From a virus, in IMG/VR virus record IMGVR_UViG_3300022745_000020, positions 1-64,000 of that record: a stretch of 64,000 nucleotides of DNA; one strand, written 5' to 3'. A model generated the notes under the pieces. The model saw nothing but the letters and a program-made list of their open reading frames with translations. It had not been told where the DNA came from and ran no database searches. Both the position numbers and the translations under genes were made by a program. This document shows positions 15,782 to 23,635 of the stretch, piece after piece; position 1 is the first letter of the stretch, and every line of letters begins with the position of its first letter.

Positions 15782-16513
15782 ATGCAAGAGAGTCAAACCT
15801 CCTCCACATACATCCCCATCGACCGAGCTTTCGTGGGGGTGAACACCACAGAGCTCACTACCCGTATCGTAAGTGGTAGTTCAGAGAAGATGGTATCGCC
15901 CATCAATCGAGTGTTATATCACAATGACCGCCGCAGCGGATCGGTGTTTGGAATCCTCCATGACAACGAGATCGTGCGCTTGTGCAAAGAGCGTGATATG
16001 ATCAATCCCTACGAGCCCTCTCAGGTGCGTGAGGTTAATGGTCAAAAAGTCATCAGCTACGGCACCAGCAGCTACGGCTATGATATCCGAGCAGCAGGGG
16101 AGTTCAAGATCTTCACCAACGTCAATACGACCCTGATCGATCCGAAGAACTTCGATGATAAGAATTTTGTGACGGTTGAAGGTGATCACTGCATCATCCC
16201 TCCACATGGCTTTATGCTTACTCGCTCAGTGGAGTATTTCAGGATCCCCCCTGACGTGACCACCGTAGTAGTGGGTAAGAGCACCATCGCGCGAGCGTCA
16301 CTTGACACCCTTGTCACACCCCTAGAGCCTGGATGGGGGGGACATATCACGCTGGAATTCAGCAATTCATCGCCCTCTCCCGTGAAATTCTACGCCAATG
16401 AAGGTTGTGCTCAGGTGCTGTTCTTCCGAGGTGAACATCCTTGCGAAGTCAGCTACGCCGATCGTGGTGGGAAGTATCAAGGTCAAGTCGGGGTGGTGAC
16501 GCCTCGTCTGTAA
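15782..16513 (+). CDS. dcd: dCTP deaminase (Dcd/dUTPase superfamily)
   Basis: It deaminates dCTP to dUTP, feeding dUMP to thymidylate synthase. From the ATG at 15782 the protein is 243 aa, about 50 longer than E. coli Dcd because of an N-terminal extension. Family motifs are [32 protein letters not shown] (phosphate-binding Ser/Arg), [16 protein letters not shown] (catalytic glutamate in LEF) and GKYQGQVG at the C-terminus. Some family members also hydrolyse dUTP to dUMP. No separate dUTPase is visible in the window, so a bifunctional enzyme is possible. A TTG in the same frame at 15746 lacks a ribosome binding site. Confidence 0.9.
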   Translation: MQESQTSSTYIPIDRAFVGVNTTELTTRIVSGSSEKMVSPINRVLYHNDRRSGSVFGILHDNEIVRLCKERDMINPYEPSQVREVNGQKVISYGTSSYGYDIRAAGEFKIFTNVNTTLIDPKNFDDKNFVTVEGDHCIIPPHGFMLTRSVEYFRIPPDVTTVVVGKSTIARASLDTLVTPLEPGWGGHITLEFSNSSPSPVKFYANEGCAQVLFFRGEHPCEVSYADRGGKYQGQVGVVTPRL

Positions 16514-16530
16514 TTGCTAATAGTCATCAT

Positions 16531-16574
16531 CTCTGTCATGGCTAGGGTCACCCCACCCTCTAGCCATGACAGAG
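16531..16574 (+). terminator. Hairpin terminator after dcd
   Basis: ctctgtcatggctag pairs perfectly with ctagccatgacagag, with further agggt/accct pairing toward a small loop. It lies 17 bases after the dcd stop. Confidence 0.65.
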
Positions 16575-16605
16575 GGTCTATGACAGCTTCAATAGGAGTG
16601 CGGAT

Positions 16606-16920
16606 ATGGTAGATGAGAAACAAACCCGTGTGCTGTCTTTGCAGCTACTGGGCAGTCCGTTGATCTACGCACAAGCTGAACTCACTGATCAGCAGTGGGA
16701 TACATTCACGCGTGAGCGTTGTACACTCGTAGGAAAGGATCACGTCCTTAATGAACTCGTTACCCCTACAGGAGCAATCAATCGAAATCCTTTGAGCATC
16801 CTCGCGGCGTTTACTCGCTTGAGGACAGAAGGTAAAGGCAATGGTCGCGGCAAGCGTGGCGGCTATGGCTGGCAAGTCTTCTCTCAAAGGTTCCATCACT
16901 ACGTCATCAACCTAAAATGA
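16606..16920 (+). CDS. Hypothetical protein, 104 aa
   Basis: The ATG at 16606 has AGGAG seven bases upstream. The product is soluble with a basic Gly-rich stretch near the C-terminus (GKGNGRGKRGGYGW), which may contact nucleic acid. It overlaps the next gene by four bases (ATGA). Function unknown. Confidence 0.5.
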   Translation: MVDEKQTRVLSLQLLGSPLIYAQAELTDQQWDTFTRERCTLVGKDHVLNELVTPTGAINRNPLSILAAFTRLRTEGKGNGRGKRGGYGWQVFSQRFHHYVINLK

Positions 16921-17309
16921 TCGTCCTCTACCAAGGCAAACCCGTACGCATCGACGTCACTCGTTATTTGCGTAAGCTGGCAGTATCGCTGCAGCGCTGT
17001 CAGTACCAAGACACCGTGGCCATACAGCCTCACCCCACCAAGCGTGACAGCTTCATGCTGGAGGTGGTGCAAAAAGGACATCTCGTACACCACATCATCG
17101 ACCGCAACGGTCTGACCGTAGAATACTATACCCGCTGCCGTGGTGGGTTGGGTAAACTGCCCAGCATCTCGCTGAGGAAAACGTCTCACCGATCCATCGA
17201 TCGCGATACTCTGATTTACAGCAAAGCCGCCTACATGGAGGAGATCCGCGAGGAGATTGCCCACTGGTTACACCATGGAGAGTGCAGTGAAACACTCATC
17301 GCTGCATGA
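16917..17309 (+). CDS. Hypothetical protein, 130 aa
   Basis: It is translationally coupled to the preceding gene through ATGA. The sequence is basic in its N-terminal half (VRIDVTRYLRKLAVSLQR) and helical and acidic at the end (AYMEEIREEIAHWL). There is no membrane segment or recognised motif. Confidence 0.5.
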   Translation: MIVLYQGKPVRIDVTRYLRKLAVSLQRCQYQDTVAIQPHPTKRDSFMLEVVQKGHLVHHIIDRNGLTVEYYTRCRGGLGKLPSISLRKTSHRSIDRDTLIYSKAAYMEEIREEIAHWLHHGECSETLIAA

Positions 17310-17535
17310 AGAGGGCGACCTAGAGAATGTCTTACTGGCATACCGGAGAAGATTATCTCGTGTCAATCAAGAAATCCGAGAAGGTCGCAAAGTAGGTACA
17401 ATCGATCCTGACGTGAAAGTCAGACGAAAAGAACTCGATGGTATAGTCAGTCGCTTGGAGAACTTGAGACGATCTCCATCTCCACCCACTGAGCAGCAAG
17501 TCCAGATGTACACGAATCTGTACATGAGCACTTAG
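17275..17535 (+). CDS. Hypothetical helical protein, 86 aa
   Basis: The ATG at 17275 lies 35 bases inside the end of the previous gene. No well-placed ribosome binding site is visible, so it probably depends on coupling. The product is highly charged and helical (YRRRLSRVNQEIREG; RRKELDGIVSRLENLRR), perhaps a short coiled coil. It ends eight bases before a strong terminator. Function unknown. Confidence 0.45.
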   Translation: MESAVKHSSLHEEGDLENVLLAYRRRLSRVNQEIREGRKVGTIDPDVKVRRKELDGIVSRLENLRRSPSPPTEQQVQMYTNLYMST

Positions 17536-17542
17536 AGTACAC

Positions 17543-17610
17543 ACTCTCTGCACCTAGAAGGATGATCCCTTCTAGGTGCAGAGAGTATCTCTTTTTTTTA
17601 TTTTTTCGTA
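17543..17610 (+). terminator. Strong Rho-independent terminator
   Basis: A 19-bp perfect stem (17543-17561 with 17568-17586) closes a 6-nt loop and is followed by a long T-rich run (17591-17607). It insulates the following lysis region. Confidence 0.85.
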
Positions 17611-17666
17611 TATTGTGATAGAAAAGTCTTCTATCTTCTCCTATTTTTCTGGTGAAGGAACACAGC

Positions 17667-18140
17667 ATGTTTGATACTTTTTTGAAACTGGTGATGCAGT
17701 ACTATCCTGGACATGTGGTGCTTTTTGCACTGTTCATGTTCTTGATCCTGTGTGAGTTCTGGGGACAATATGTGCTGGTCATGGGTGTGTGGCGCATCTA
17801 CCTGGAAGATCAGGCCAAGGGCACCGTGCGCCTGCGTGGGGTCAATAAGTTCTTCGGCGCTTACCATCTGCTCAAGGGTGCGATTCTCGATGTGTTTTGT
17901 AACATCTTCATTGCTCCGCTTTGGTTCACGCCGTGGAAGAGTGTATGGTACAAGCCCATGCAGTGGGAGTGGCCTCGTGAATGGCTGGTCACGCAGCGCC
18001 TGAAGCGCTACCTCAAGACCATGCCTCATGATAGTCTGCAGTACAAGCGAGCATTTTGGATCTGTCACGGCAGCCTCGACTTGTTCGATCCTCGTGGCAA
18101 CCATTGTGATGATGTGGTGGTTTCACCCCCTCAGCAGTAA
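17667..18140 (+). CDS. Hypothetical membrane protein at head of lysis cassette, 157 aa
   Basis: The ATG at 17667 has GAAGGAAC upstream. Residues about 16-40 (HVVLFALFMFLILCEFWGQYV) form a strong membrane helix. A second amphipathic, Trp-rich region follows (IFIAPLWFTPWKSVWYKPMQWEW). The remainder is basic and soluble. It is the first gene of a tight cluster with holin, spanins and endolysin, so a role in lysis or its timing (for example an antiholin) is plausible from position only. Confidence 0.5.
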   Translation: MFDTFLKLVMQYYPGHVVLFALFMFLILCEFWGQYVLVMGVWRIYLEDQAKGTVRLRGVNKFFGAYHLLKGAILDVFCNIFIAPLWFTPWKSVWYKPMQWEWPREWLVTQRLKRYLKTMPHDSLQYKRAFWICHGSLDLFDPRGNHCDDVVVSPPQQ

Positions 18141-18175
18141 ACCTCTTTTCTTTTTTGTTACAAAAGGAGTCTATC

Positions 18176-18445
18176 ATGGGCTTTATTAAAGTACTCACCC
18201 AGATTCTCACTGGGGCTGACAATGAAACGCACGACATGGGGCGCTACATCGCGATCCTGTCGTTCATGACCGCTTTCACGCTGGAAGTCTACTCGGTGGT
18301 CAAGCTCGGTAAGGTGTTTGATATCCAAGCCTTTGGCACCGGTGTGGGCATCCTCATGGCTGGTGTAGGTGCTATGCTCAAGCTCAAGGAGAGCACAGAG
18401 CCCCCGGCGTTTGCCGAGACTGTTAATACTGTTACTGTCAAGTAA
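18176..18445 (+). CDS. Putative holin, 89 aa
   Basis: Holins form inner-membrane lesions that set lysis time and release the endolysin. The ATG at 18176 has AAAAGGAG seven bases upstream. The protein has a short amphipathic N-terminus, two membrane helices (IAILSFMTAFTLEVYSVV and FGTGVGILMAGVGAMLKL) separated by a short loop, and a soluble tail. Size and topology fit small two-helix phage holins, and the next genes are spanins and endolysin. Confidence 0.7.
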   Translation: MGFIKVLTQILTGADNETHDMGRYIAILSFMTAFTLEVYSVVKLGKVFDIQAFGTGVGILMAGVGAMLKLKESTEPPAFAETVNTVTVK

Positions 18446-18480
18446 ACCCCCATCACCCACTTATACAGGAGTAGAGCACC

Positions 18481-19026
18481 ATGTGGACTATGGCTTTTGC
18501 GTTGCTCAAACGCATCCCTGTCAGGGATTATCTGTACCTCGCAGCCATCGTCCTCACCATGAGTGTGGGATGGTGGTTCGTGCAACATGAACGCGCCATC
18601 GGTGCTCGTGATGCTCAAATCAAGCTCGAGCAGATGAAGATCGAATACGATCATCGCACGCTCGAGCTGCAAGCTAAAAACAATGAGCTGCTGCAGCAAG
18701 CTCAAGCTCGATCCATGCAAGTATCCAAAGAACTCACCCAACAGCAAGGAGCCGTCCATGCGCTTTCTACTTCCAATACTGCTTTGCTTGAGCGTCTGCG
18801 GGTGCTCCTGCACGCCCAAGCCCCAACCGGCAATCTCTCCGCAGATCCCGCCTCTGCCCCAGGAGGTCTATCCGCAGGAGCGCTCAGCGATGTGCAATCC
18901 GAGCTGTACTCAGAACTTGCAGGACGCGCTTCAGCGTACGCTGAAGAAGCTGACCTCTGCCGTGGCAAACTGACCAAGGCCATAGAGCTCTACGAAGCCA
19001 TCCGGGTCGATTTGAGTAAGCCCTAA
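18481..19026 (+). CDS. i-spanin (Rz-like)
   Basis: The inner-membrane half of the spanin complex that disrupts the outer membrane at the end of lysis. The 181-residue protein has an N-terminal membrane anchor (YLYLAAIVLTMSVGWWFV, about 18-35) and a long periplasmic alpha-helical, Gln- and Glu-rich region (QIKLEQMKIEYDHRTLELQ; NNELLQQAQARSMQVSKEL) typical of Rz. An o-spanin gene is nested entirely within it in another frame, a classical Rz/Rz1 arrangement. AGGAG lies upstream of the ATG. Confidence 0.8.
   Translation: MWTMAFALLKRIPVRDYLYLAAIVLTMSVGWWFVQHERAIGARDAQIKLEQMKIEYDHRTLELQAKNNELLQQAQARSMQVSKELTQQQGAVHALSTSNTALLERLRVLLHAQAPTGNLSADPASAPGGLSAGALSDVQSELYSELAGRASAYAEEADLCRGKLTKAIELYEAIRVDLSKP
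18758..18973 (+). CDS. o-spanin lipoprotein (Rz1-like), nested in Rz
   Basis: This 71-residue frame lies wholly inside the Rz gene, out of phase with it. Its ATG is preceded at ideal spacing by CAAGGAG, a ribosome binding site embedded in the Rz coding sequence. The product has a lipoprotein signal (MRFLLPILLCLSVCGCSC) with a candidate lipobox cysteine, then a proline-rich segment (TPKPQPAISPQIPPLPQEVY), both hallmarks of Rz1. It would be attached to the outer membrane and pair with Rz across the periplasm. The exact acylated cysteine (V-C-G-C or S-C) is uncertain. Confidence 0.85.
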   Translation: MRFLLPILLCLSVCGCSCTPKPQPAISPQIPPLPQEVYPQERSAMCNPSCTQNLQDALQRTLKKLTSAVAN

Positions 19027-19038
19027 TAGGAGACAGTG

Positions 19039-19650
19039 ATGCAAGTGACTACTTCTATGCTCACCAAAGTTGGTGTGCGATCCAATCTGGCTGAGGCGTT
19101 CACGCCTTATCTGAACGCAGCCATGGCTAAATATAACATCACCGATGTCAATGAGGTCTGTGCTTTTCTGTCTCAAGTGCTGCATGAGTCTGATAAACTC
19201 TCTCACCTGGAAGAGGGATTGAGCTACTCCTCAGCAGACCGCATTAAACTGGTCTTCAGGCGCTTGAGAGTCCTGCCGGATAGTCAGATAGCCACTCTGG
19301 TAAAAAACCCCGTAGCACTGGCTAACGCCGCTTATGCTGGCGTCAATGGTAATACCGCAGCCGATGACGGCTGGCGTTTTCGTGGTCGCGGATGTTTCCA
19401 GCTCACTGGGCGTGCTAACTATCAAAAAGCATCTGCTTCCATCGGAGTGGACTTTATCTCCAATCCCGATCTGGTCGCTAAGCCTGAAGGTGCATGTCTG
19501 ACTGCTGCATGGTTTTGGGTCTCCCAAGGTGTGCAAGAGAAAGCACGAGCTGGGGATTACTTAGCATGTACCCGCCTGATCAATGGCTCGGCCATGCTCG
19601 GTAAACAAGAGCGTGAAGCCCTTCGGCTACAACTGCTGGCCAGTGTCTAA
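19039..19650 (+). CDS. Endolysin, GH19 chitinase/lysozyme-like
   Basis: It hydrolyses the peptidoglycan backbone at lysis. The 203-residue protein matches the GH19-type phage lysozymes: FLSQVLHESDKLSHLEEGLSY with catalytic glutamates at residue 50 and 58 or 59, GWRFRGRGCFQLTGRANYQ, and a C-terminal RLINGS. It has no signal peptide, consistent with release through a holin. The ATG at 19039 has TAGGAG upstream. It is the last gene of the lysis cassette and ends before a perfect palindromic terminator. Confidence 0.9.
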   Translation: MQVTTSMLTKVGVRSNLAEAFTPYLNAAMAKYNITDVNEVCAFLSQVLHESDKLSHLEEGLSYSSADRIKLVFRRLRVLPDSQIATLVKNPVALANAAYAGVNGNTAADDGWRFRGRGCFQLTGRANYQKASASIGVDFISNPDLVAKPEGACLTAAWFWVSQGVQEKARAGDYLACTRLINGSAMLGKQEREALRLQLLASV

Positions 19651-19680
19651 TCGACATCGTTTAGAAGAAAACAATCATAG

Positions 19681-19718
19681 ACTACACCTCTATAGGGCAT
19701 GCCCTATAGAGGTGTAGT
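19681..19718. terminator. Perfect 38-bp palindrome between convergent genes
   Basis: actacacctctatagggca is followed directly by its exact inverse complement, with no loop base. It sits between the plus-strand endolysin (ends 19650) and a minus-strand tail gene (ends 19731), so it can act as a bidirectional terminator. Confidence 0.75.
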
Positions 19719-19730
19719 GACTATGCTCTA

Positions 19731-20882
19731 TCATCCACGCAGTGACAGATACCACCCAATGGAAGTATTGATCCAGATAAAGGTCACCATCTGCCCCGAT
19801 GCATCAAGCACCAGTGAGTCAGATACACCTTGGAATTTTGCTAGAGCGATATTGACCGGGTTGACTGACCAGCTGTTGGTCGCATCCAAGAGCGTGTAGA
19901 AATCCCCAGGTGAGGGATTTCCAGGCAGGATGATCAGCGTGCTGCCACCGGCAGTATTCACTGGAGTGACCTTCTTCAGGTGGGAGCTATTAAGAGTGAC
20001 TGAGCCTGCACCAGTGCCCGTGATGGTGGCCGTATTGATATTGTAGATGGGGTCAGCTATGACTGTCCCACCACCCCCACCACCTCCGGTATATCCCAGA
20101 GTGGTCAGCAAAGCAATCAGGTCCTTCCAGTGTCCATCGCCGCCTAAGACGAAGGATTCCTGTCCCGCCAAAGGCGCAGGTACTGTGCCAGACACTCCAT
20201 CGGTCGATGAAGTCGCCCCCGTGAAGTTTTGCGTCAGACACAGCCACTTCGTGACATCCCATGCGCTGACAGCATGAGGCGTGATGCACGACCACATCAG
20301 CCCATCTTTGACCACGACGTGGCCAGTAAATGAGTAATTGGCAGCACCTACTGGAGATGAGGAGATAACGGCATTAGCAACAAACTTCCATCGACCCTGA
20401 GCGCAATCGTTGATAAAAGTCGTACTCACGTGAGCGATATTGCTCACCAGCAACTGGCCGTTGTACAGGGCGACTTGAGCCTTCTTATACACAGTACCAG
20501 TGGCCCAAGCAGTCGCACCCAGATCAGTGCCAGTGACCTCTTCTAAGTGCCCACTAACCAGATCGTTATCGATTAAAGTGGAGGTGTGAGGAAGCTTGAC
20601 GTGAAAGAGTCGCTCATTTTGATATAGAAACAACCCCGCTACGTCGTACAATGTACCACTGGCCCATGCGGTAAACGCTTTGGGGTTGATCAGCGTGGTG
20701 TTGAGTGTTGTCCAGTTGCCGTCACTGGTGAGGGCTCGGATGTTCACACCCGCAGTCGGCGCAGGCACGATACCGGGTAGACCATCTACGGTTGCAGTAG
20801 CACCCGTGAAGCGTTTGGTGACAGCAGTCAGTCGAGCAGAGATGAGGCCGATGACCTCAGGGATGGTAGCAAAAGAAGCCAT
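19731..20882 (-). CDS. Tail fibre-like structural protein, 383 aa
   Basis: The ATG at 20882 has AAGGACACACACGCC upstream. The protein contains two copies of a phage tail repeat (FTGAT..(V/T)DG..G.VPAP.AG followed by G.W), near residues 25-60 and 215-255. A Gly-rich hinge (TGGGGGGGTV) leads to a beta-rich Ser/Thr-rich C-terminal domain resembling tip or decoration domains (TLIILPGNPSPGDFYTLLDA). Composition (Thr, Ser, Ala, Gly; few charges) is typical of extended virion proteins. The exact location on the virion is unknown. Confidence 0.65.
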   Translation of the reverse strand: MASFATIPEVIGLISARLTAVTKRFTGATATVDGLPGIVPAPTAGVNIRALTSDGNWTTLNTTLINPKAFTAWASGTLYDVAGLFLYQNERLFHVKLPHTSTLIDNDLVSGHLEEVTGTDLGATAWATGTVYKKAQVALYNGQLLVSNIAHVSTTFINDCAQGRWKFVANAVISSSPVGAANYSFTGHVVVKDGLMWSCITPHAVSAWDVTKWLCLTQNFTGATSSTDGVSGTVPAPLAGQESFVLGGDGHWKDLIALLTTLGYTGGGGGGGTVIADPIYNINTATITGTGAGSVTLNSSHLKKVTPVNTAGGSTLIILPGNPSPGDFYTLLDATNSWSVNPVNIALAKFQGVSDSLVLDASGQMVTFIWINTSIGWYLSLRG

Positions 20883-20926
20883 GGCGTGTGTGTCCTTATG
20901 AGTTATCTATTTCGTAGACCGGTCGT

Positions 20927-21655
20927 TTACGAATAGACCCACACACCGGGGGTGGAGGTGGATTGACCATTACCAGCCACAGTGGTCGTCCATGTGCGAG
21001 TGCGAATTTGTGAGCCGTTGCTCTGGCGCTCACTGATCAAGTTACCATCGGTGCCCAGCGTGTAGCCAGCTCCCACCCACTCATCACTGTTGATCACCAC
21101 TGGGATAGAGTGAGCAGCAGTGGCCTGACCCAGAGAGGCTGGAAGCTTATTGGAGATGACGTTCATCGTAGAGATCAAGCGCTTGATGCCAGACACTACA
21201 GTCACCGCACCAGAGCCATCGACCTCAGCCATGAGTGCATTGGGATCTCCCAGTGCCACCACATCCGCAGAAGTCGGGTCGGTCTTGATGATGACAGGTG
21301 TGGCTCTGAGCTCCACGTTGGTCAATCCACTCTGAGACACCAGCGTCAGACTGGTCATGTCAGGGGCCACTGTCAGTGTAGCGCCTGTGGAGAAGTTGTA
21401 CCAGTAGACCGTACTGGTCGGAGGAGCAGTGCTGGTGTCCACCAGCTCCGTGCGCCGCAGGGTTTGACCTGCAGCATATCCCACCCCCGCAGCAGTGGTG
21501 GTGTATTTCTCTGTCAGAGTGACGATGTTTGAAGCAGTAGCCATGCCAGACCCATTGAGTTGTGCCAGTAGAGTGCCGATATCGACACCGCCGATGAGTA
21601 GCCGCTCAAGACTGATGGGTTTACCATTCCTGCCGCGGATTGTAGTTACATTCAT
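20927..21655 (-). CDS. Tail/fibre-associated structural protein, 242 aa
   Basis: From the ATG at 21655 (upstream AGAAAGGG) the protein starts NVTTIRGRNGKPISLERLLI and continues as a Thr/Ser/Val-rich beta sequence without a membrane segment. It forms a two-gene minus-strand unit with the tail-like protein at 19731-20882, 44 bp downstream. It is likely a virion protein by context and composition. No family recognised. Confidence 0.55.
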   Translation of the reverse strand: MNVTTIRGRNGKPISLERLLIGGVDIGTLLAQLNGSGMATASNIVTLTEKYTTTAAGVGYAAGQTLRRTELVDTSTAPPTSTVYWYNFSTGATLTVAPDMTSLTLVSQSGLTNVELRATPVIIKTDPTSADVVALGDPNALMAEVDGSGAVTVVSGIKRLISTMNVISNKLPASLGQATAAHSIPVVINSDEWVGAGYTLGTDGNLISERQSNGSQIRTRTWTTTVAGNGQSTSTPGVWVYS

Positions 21656-21835
21656 GTGGAGCCCTTTCTACGCGCAAGGCGCTGTATGCTAGACAAAACC
21701 CTCAAGTAAAACCGGGTATGTTTTTAAGTCACATGATGAACTCATACACCCCCGTAGCACAGATGCGATATAAGATACACAACTAAACACTCATACCCAC
21801 GCGTAGAGTAGATAAAAAAGTAAACATAGATAGCC

Positions 21836-21872
21836 TGACCTAGGAGTAGCTGTCATGGCTACTCCTAGGTCA
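21836..21872 (-). terminator. Hairpin terminator after helicase-like gene
   Basis: A 15-bp perfect stem (21836-21850 with 21858-21872) with a 7-nt loop lies 27 bp past the end of the minus-strand gene at 21899. The 180 bases between it and the next minus-strand start (21655) are AT-rich and probably hold that gene's promoter. Confidence 0.65.
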
Positions 21873-21898
21873 GTGATGCTATACATGCGCATAACTAA

Positions 21899-23413
21899 TT
21901 AGAATGCAAAGAACGGGGCCTCTTGTTCATCGTGAGACAGTGCACCGACTCGCTTGACATCGATGCGAGGTTTATCCACATCATCGGGGATCGGCCCCAC
22001 ATCAGGAAACGGATAGACCAAGTACTTCTTATCCTCATGGATCACGGGCACACCTCTGTGCTTACCCACGAGCACAGTCAGATAGCTCTTGCCCCCACTT
22101 TTCTCAATGTGGATATAGATCTCGCCGTCGACTTCTTGATCGATTTGCTTAGAGCCTTTATAGTAGCCATTCCCACAAACTCGTTTGACAAAGTCAGCAG
22201 TGCCCTCACGGATCAACATCTTCGCATCAGTGCTCAACTGGTGAGGGGTGATCAGCACTGCTTTGCGGGCAGAGAAAAAGTTACGAGCTCTGTGAAAGAG
22301 ATCATTGAGGCCTGTTCCATGAGGGCCGTCTTGCATGCCAGTAGTAGGTAGACTGTATAGGGCATCGATCATGCACATCTTGATCTCGTAGCCCTGAGTC
22401 TCTAGATTGATGATGGCGTTTTGTAGATCATTGAACGTCCAAGCAGAGGCGTTGACTCGCCAGAGCTTGATGTGAAACCCATTCTTCTCCATGGCCTGCG
22501 TGATGATATTGGCCATATCCCCTACAGGGATTTGGCGGATATCTGGCATATTACCCGTCTCGTTGAAACAAATTGACTCATAGAGAAAACGCACGTTCGT
22601 CGGTAGATTATCTTCGAACGAAATGCGCAGCAGCAAAGGTTTCTTAGTAGGGTCGAGCAGCACAGGCGTGTTGTACGTGGCAATCTGTCTAAACAAAGAC
22701 AGCGTAAAGCCCGTCTTCCACCTGTGTTGCAAAGCAGGGATCACCCATTCATCGCCTGGGCGAAATCCCCCCTGTAGGGCTTCGTTCAATCCCTGCCAAC
22801 CCGTCCTTAAGATGCCGTGGTTGTTCTCCACAGACTGCATCTCATCCATCACGGATTTTAGACTATCTGGGTTAGCCAGATCGATCTCACCGACCATGGC
22901 AGGGTCCTTATCCTCACTGCCATCGGCTCGAAAGGGTTCGAGCTGCCCCATGAGCTGGGCGACATAGTTCTTAATCGATCGAATACTACCGCGGCGATAA
23001 GTCGTATCCGTATGGGCTTTGTGTAGGATATCGAGTACTTGCTTTTCACGAGAGGACTCTTTCAGGCCTTTGCGCAAGCTCGCGATCATGCGACGAGTAG
23101 CCACCTCATCCAAGTCAGGTACGATACCTTCTTGAAGCATGGAGTAGATGCGCTCGTTGTTAGAGCAGTTCACCTTCAGTCTGAGCAGGAGATCGTTCTT
23201 ATCGATCTCCTTGTTGTCACACAGGCTCAGCGCAGTCACCCTCAAGCTGTTGAGGACATTGCCAGTATCATCGAGCGTGAGCGTGGTATCAGCCGCCTTG
23301 ACTTGTGACAGCGCGGCTCTGACGATCTCACTGCTATCGATATCACTTTCTTGCTGCGTACTTTCTCGGTATCGTAGCGTGATGCACTTGACCAGTGTGA
23401 GCAAGTTTTCCAT
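21899..23413 (-). CDS. DnaB/RecA-like replicative helicase domain protein with degenerate P-loop
   Basis: The C-terminal half follows the DnaB/RecA fold order: ILRTGWQGLNEALQGGFRPG (DnaB-type entry to the ATPase core), a Walker A-like position EWVIPALQHRWKTGF (Lys233-Thr234), ISFEDN (catalytic-Glu region of the family), MCMIDALYSLP (Walker B Asp350) and LITPHQLS (sensor-type H/Q motif). The glycines of the canonical GxxxxGK(S/T) are absent (ALQHRWKT), so ATP binding may be altered. The N-terminal 190 residues are helical, as in a DnaB N-domain. The 504-residue length fits a replicative helicase. The start has no clear ribosome binding site but follows a CA-repeat leader. Confidence 0.7.
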   Translation of the reverse strand: MENLLTLVKCITLRYRESTQQESDIDSSEIVRAALSQVKAADTTLTLDDTGNVLNSLRVTALSLCDNKEIDKNDLLLRLKVNCSNNERIYSMLQEGIVPDLDEVATRRMIASLRKGLKESSREKQVLDILHKAHTDTTYRRGSIRSIKNYVAQLMGQLEPFRADGSEDKDPAMVGEIDLANPDSLKSVMDEMQSVENNHGILRTGWQGLNEALQGGFRPGDEWVIPALQHRWKTGFTLSLFRQIATYNTPVLLDPTKKPLLLRISFEDNLPTNVRFLYESICFNETGNMPDIRQIPVGDMANIITQAMEKNGFHIKLWRVNASAWTFNDLQNAIINLETQGYEIKMCMIDALYSLPTTGMQDGPHGTGLNDLFHRARNFFSARKAVLITPHQLSTDAKMLIREGTADFVKRVCGNGYYKGSKQIDQEVDGEIYIHIEKSGGKSYLTVLVGKHRGVPVIHEDKKYLVYPFPDVGPIPDDVDKPRIDVKRVGALSHDEQEAPFFAF

Positions 23414-23571
23414 GATGAGGGGCTAAGGGTGAGTGTGTGTGTTTGTTAATTATGTCTGAGCAGAGTCACCATAGATGGAATCGGTGTGGTTTTTGTATAT
23501 GTCCAACTCTCACCCACATGCTCTGTCTTGAGGCACAGTATGGCGTCTAAGTTTTTGTTTTTTACAGCAAT

Positions 23572-23587
23572 ACCATATATCGGTCAA
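23572..23587 (+). promoter_or_regulatory. Candidate AT-rich promoter
   Basis: accatatatcggtcaa lies about 50 bp before the start at 23636, in the divergent gap after the helicase-like gene. It shares a catatat core with sites before 27032, 31945 and 33687. Confidence 0.28.
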
Positions 23588-23635
23588 CTTCTAATCATGT
23601 AGGCTTGTTTGCCACAGATAAAAGGTGAATCTCAT

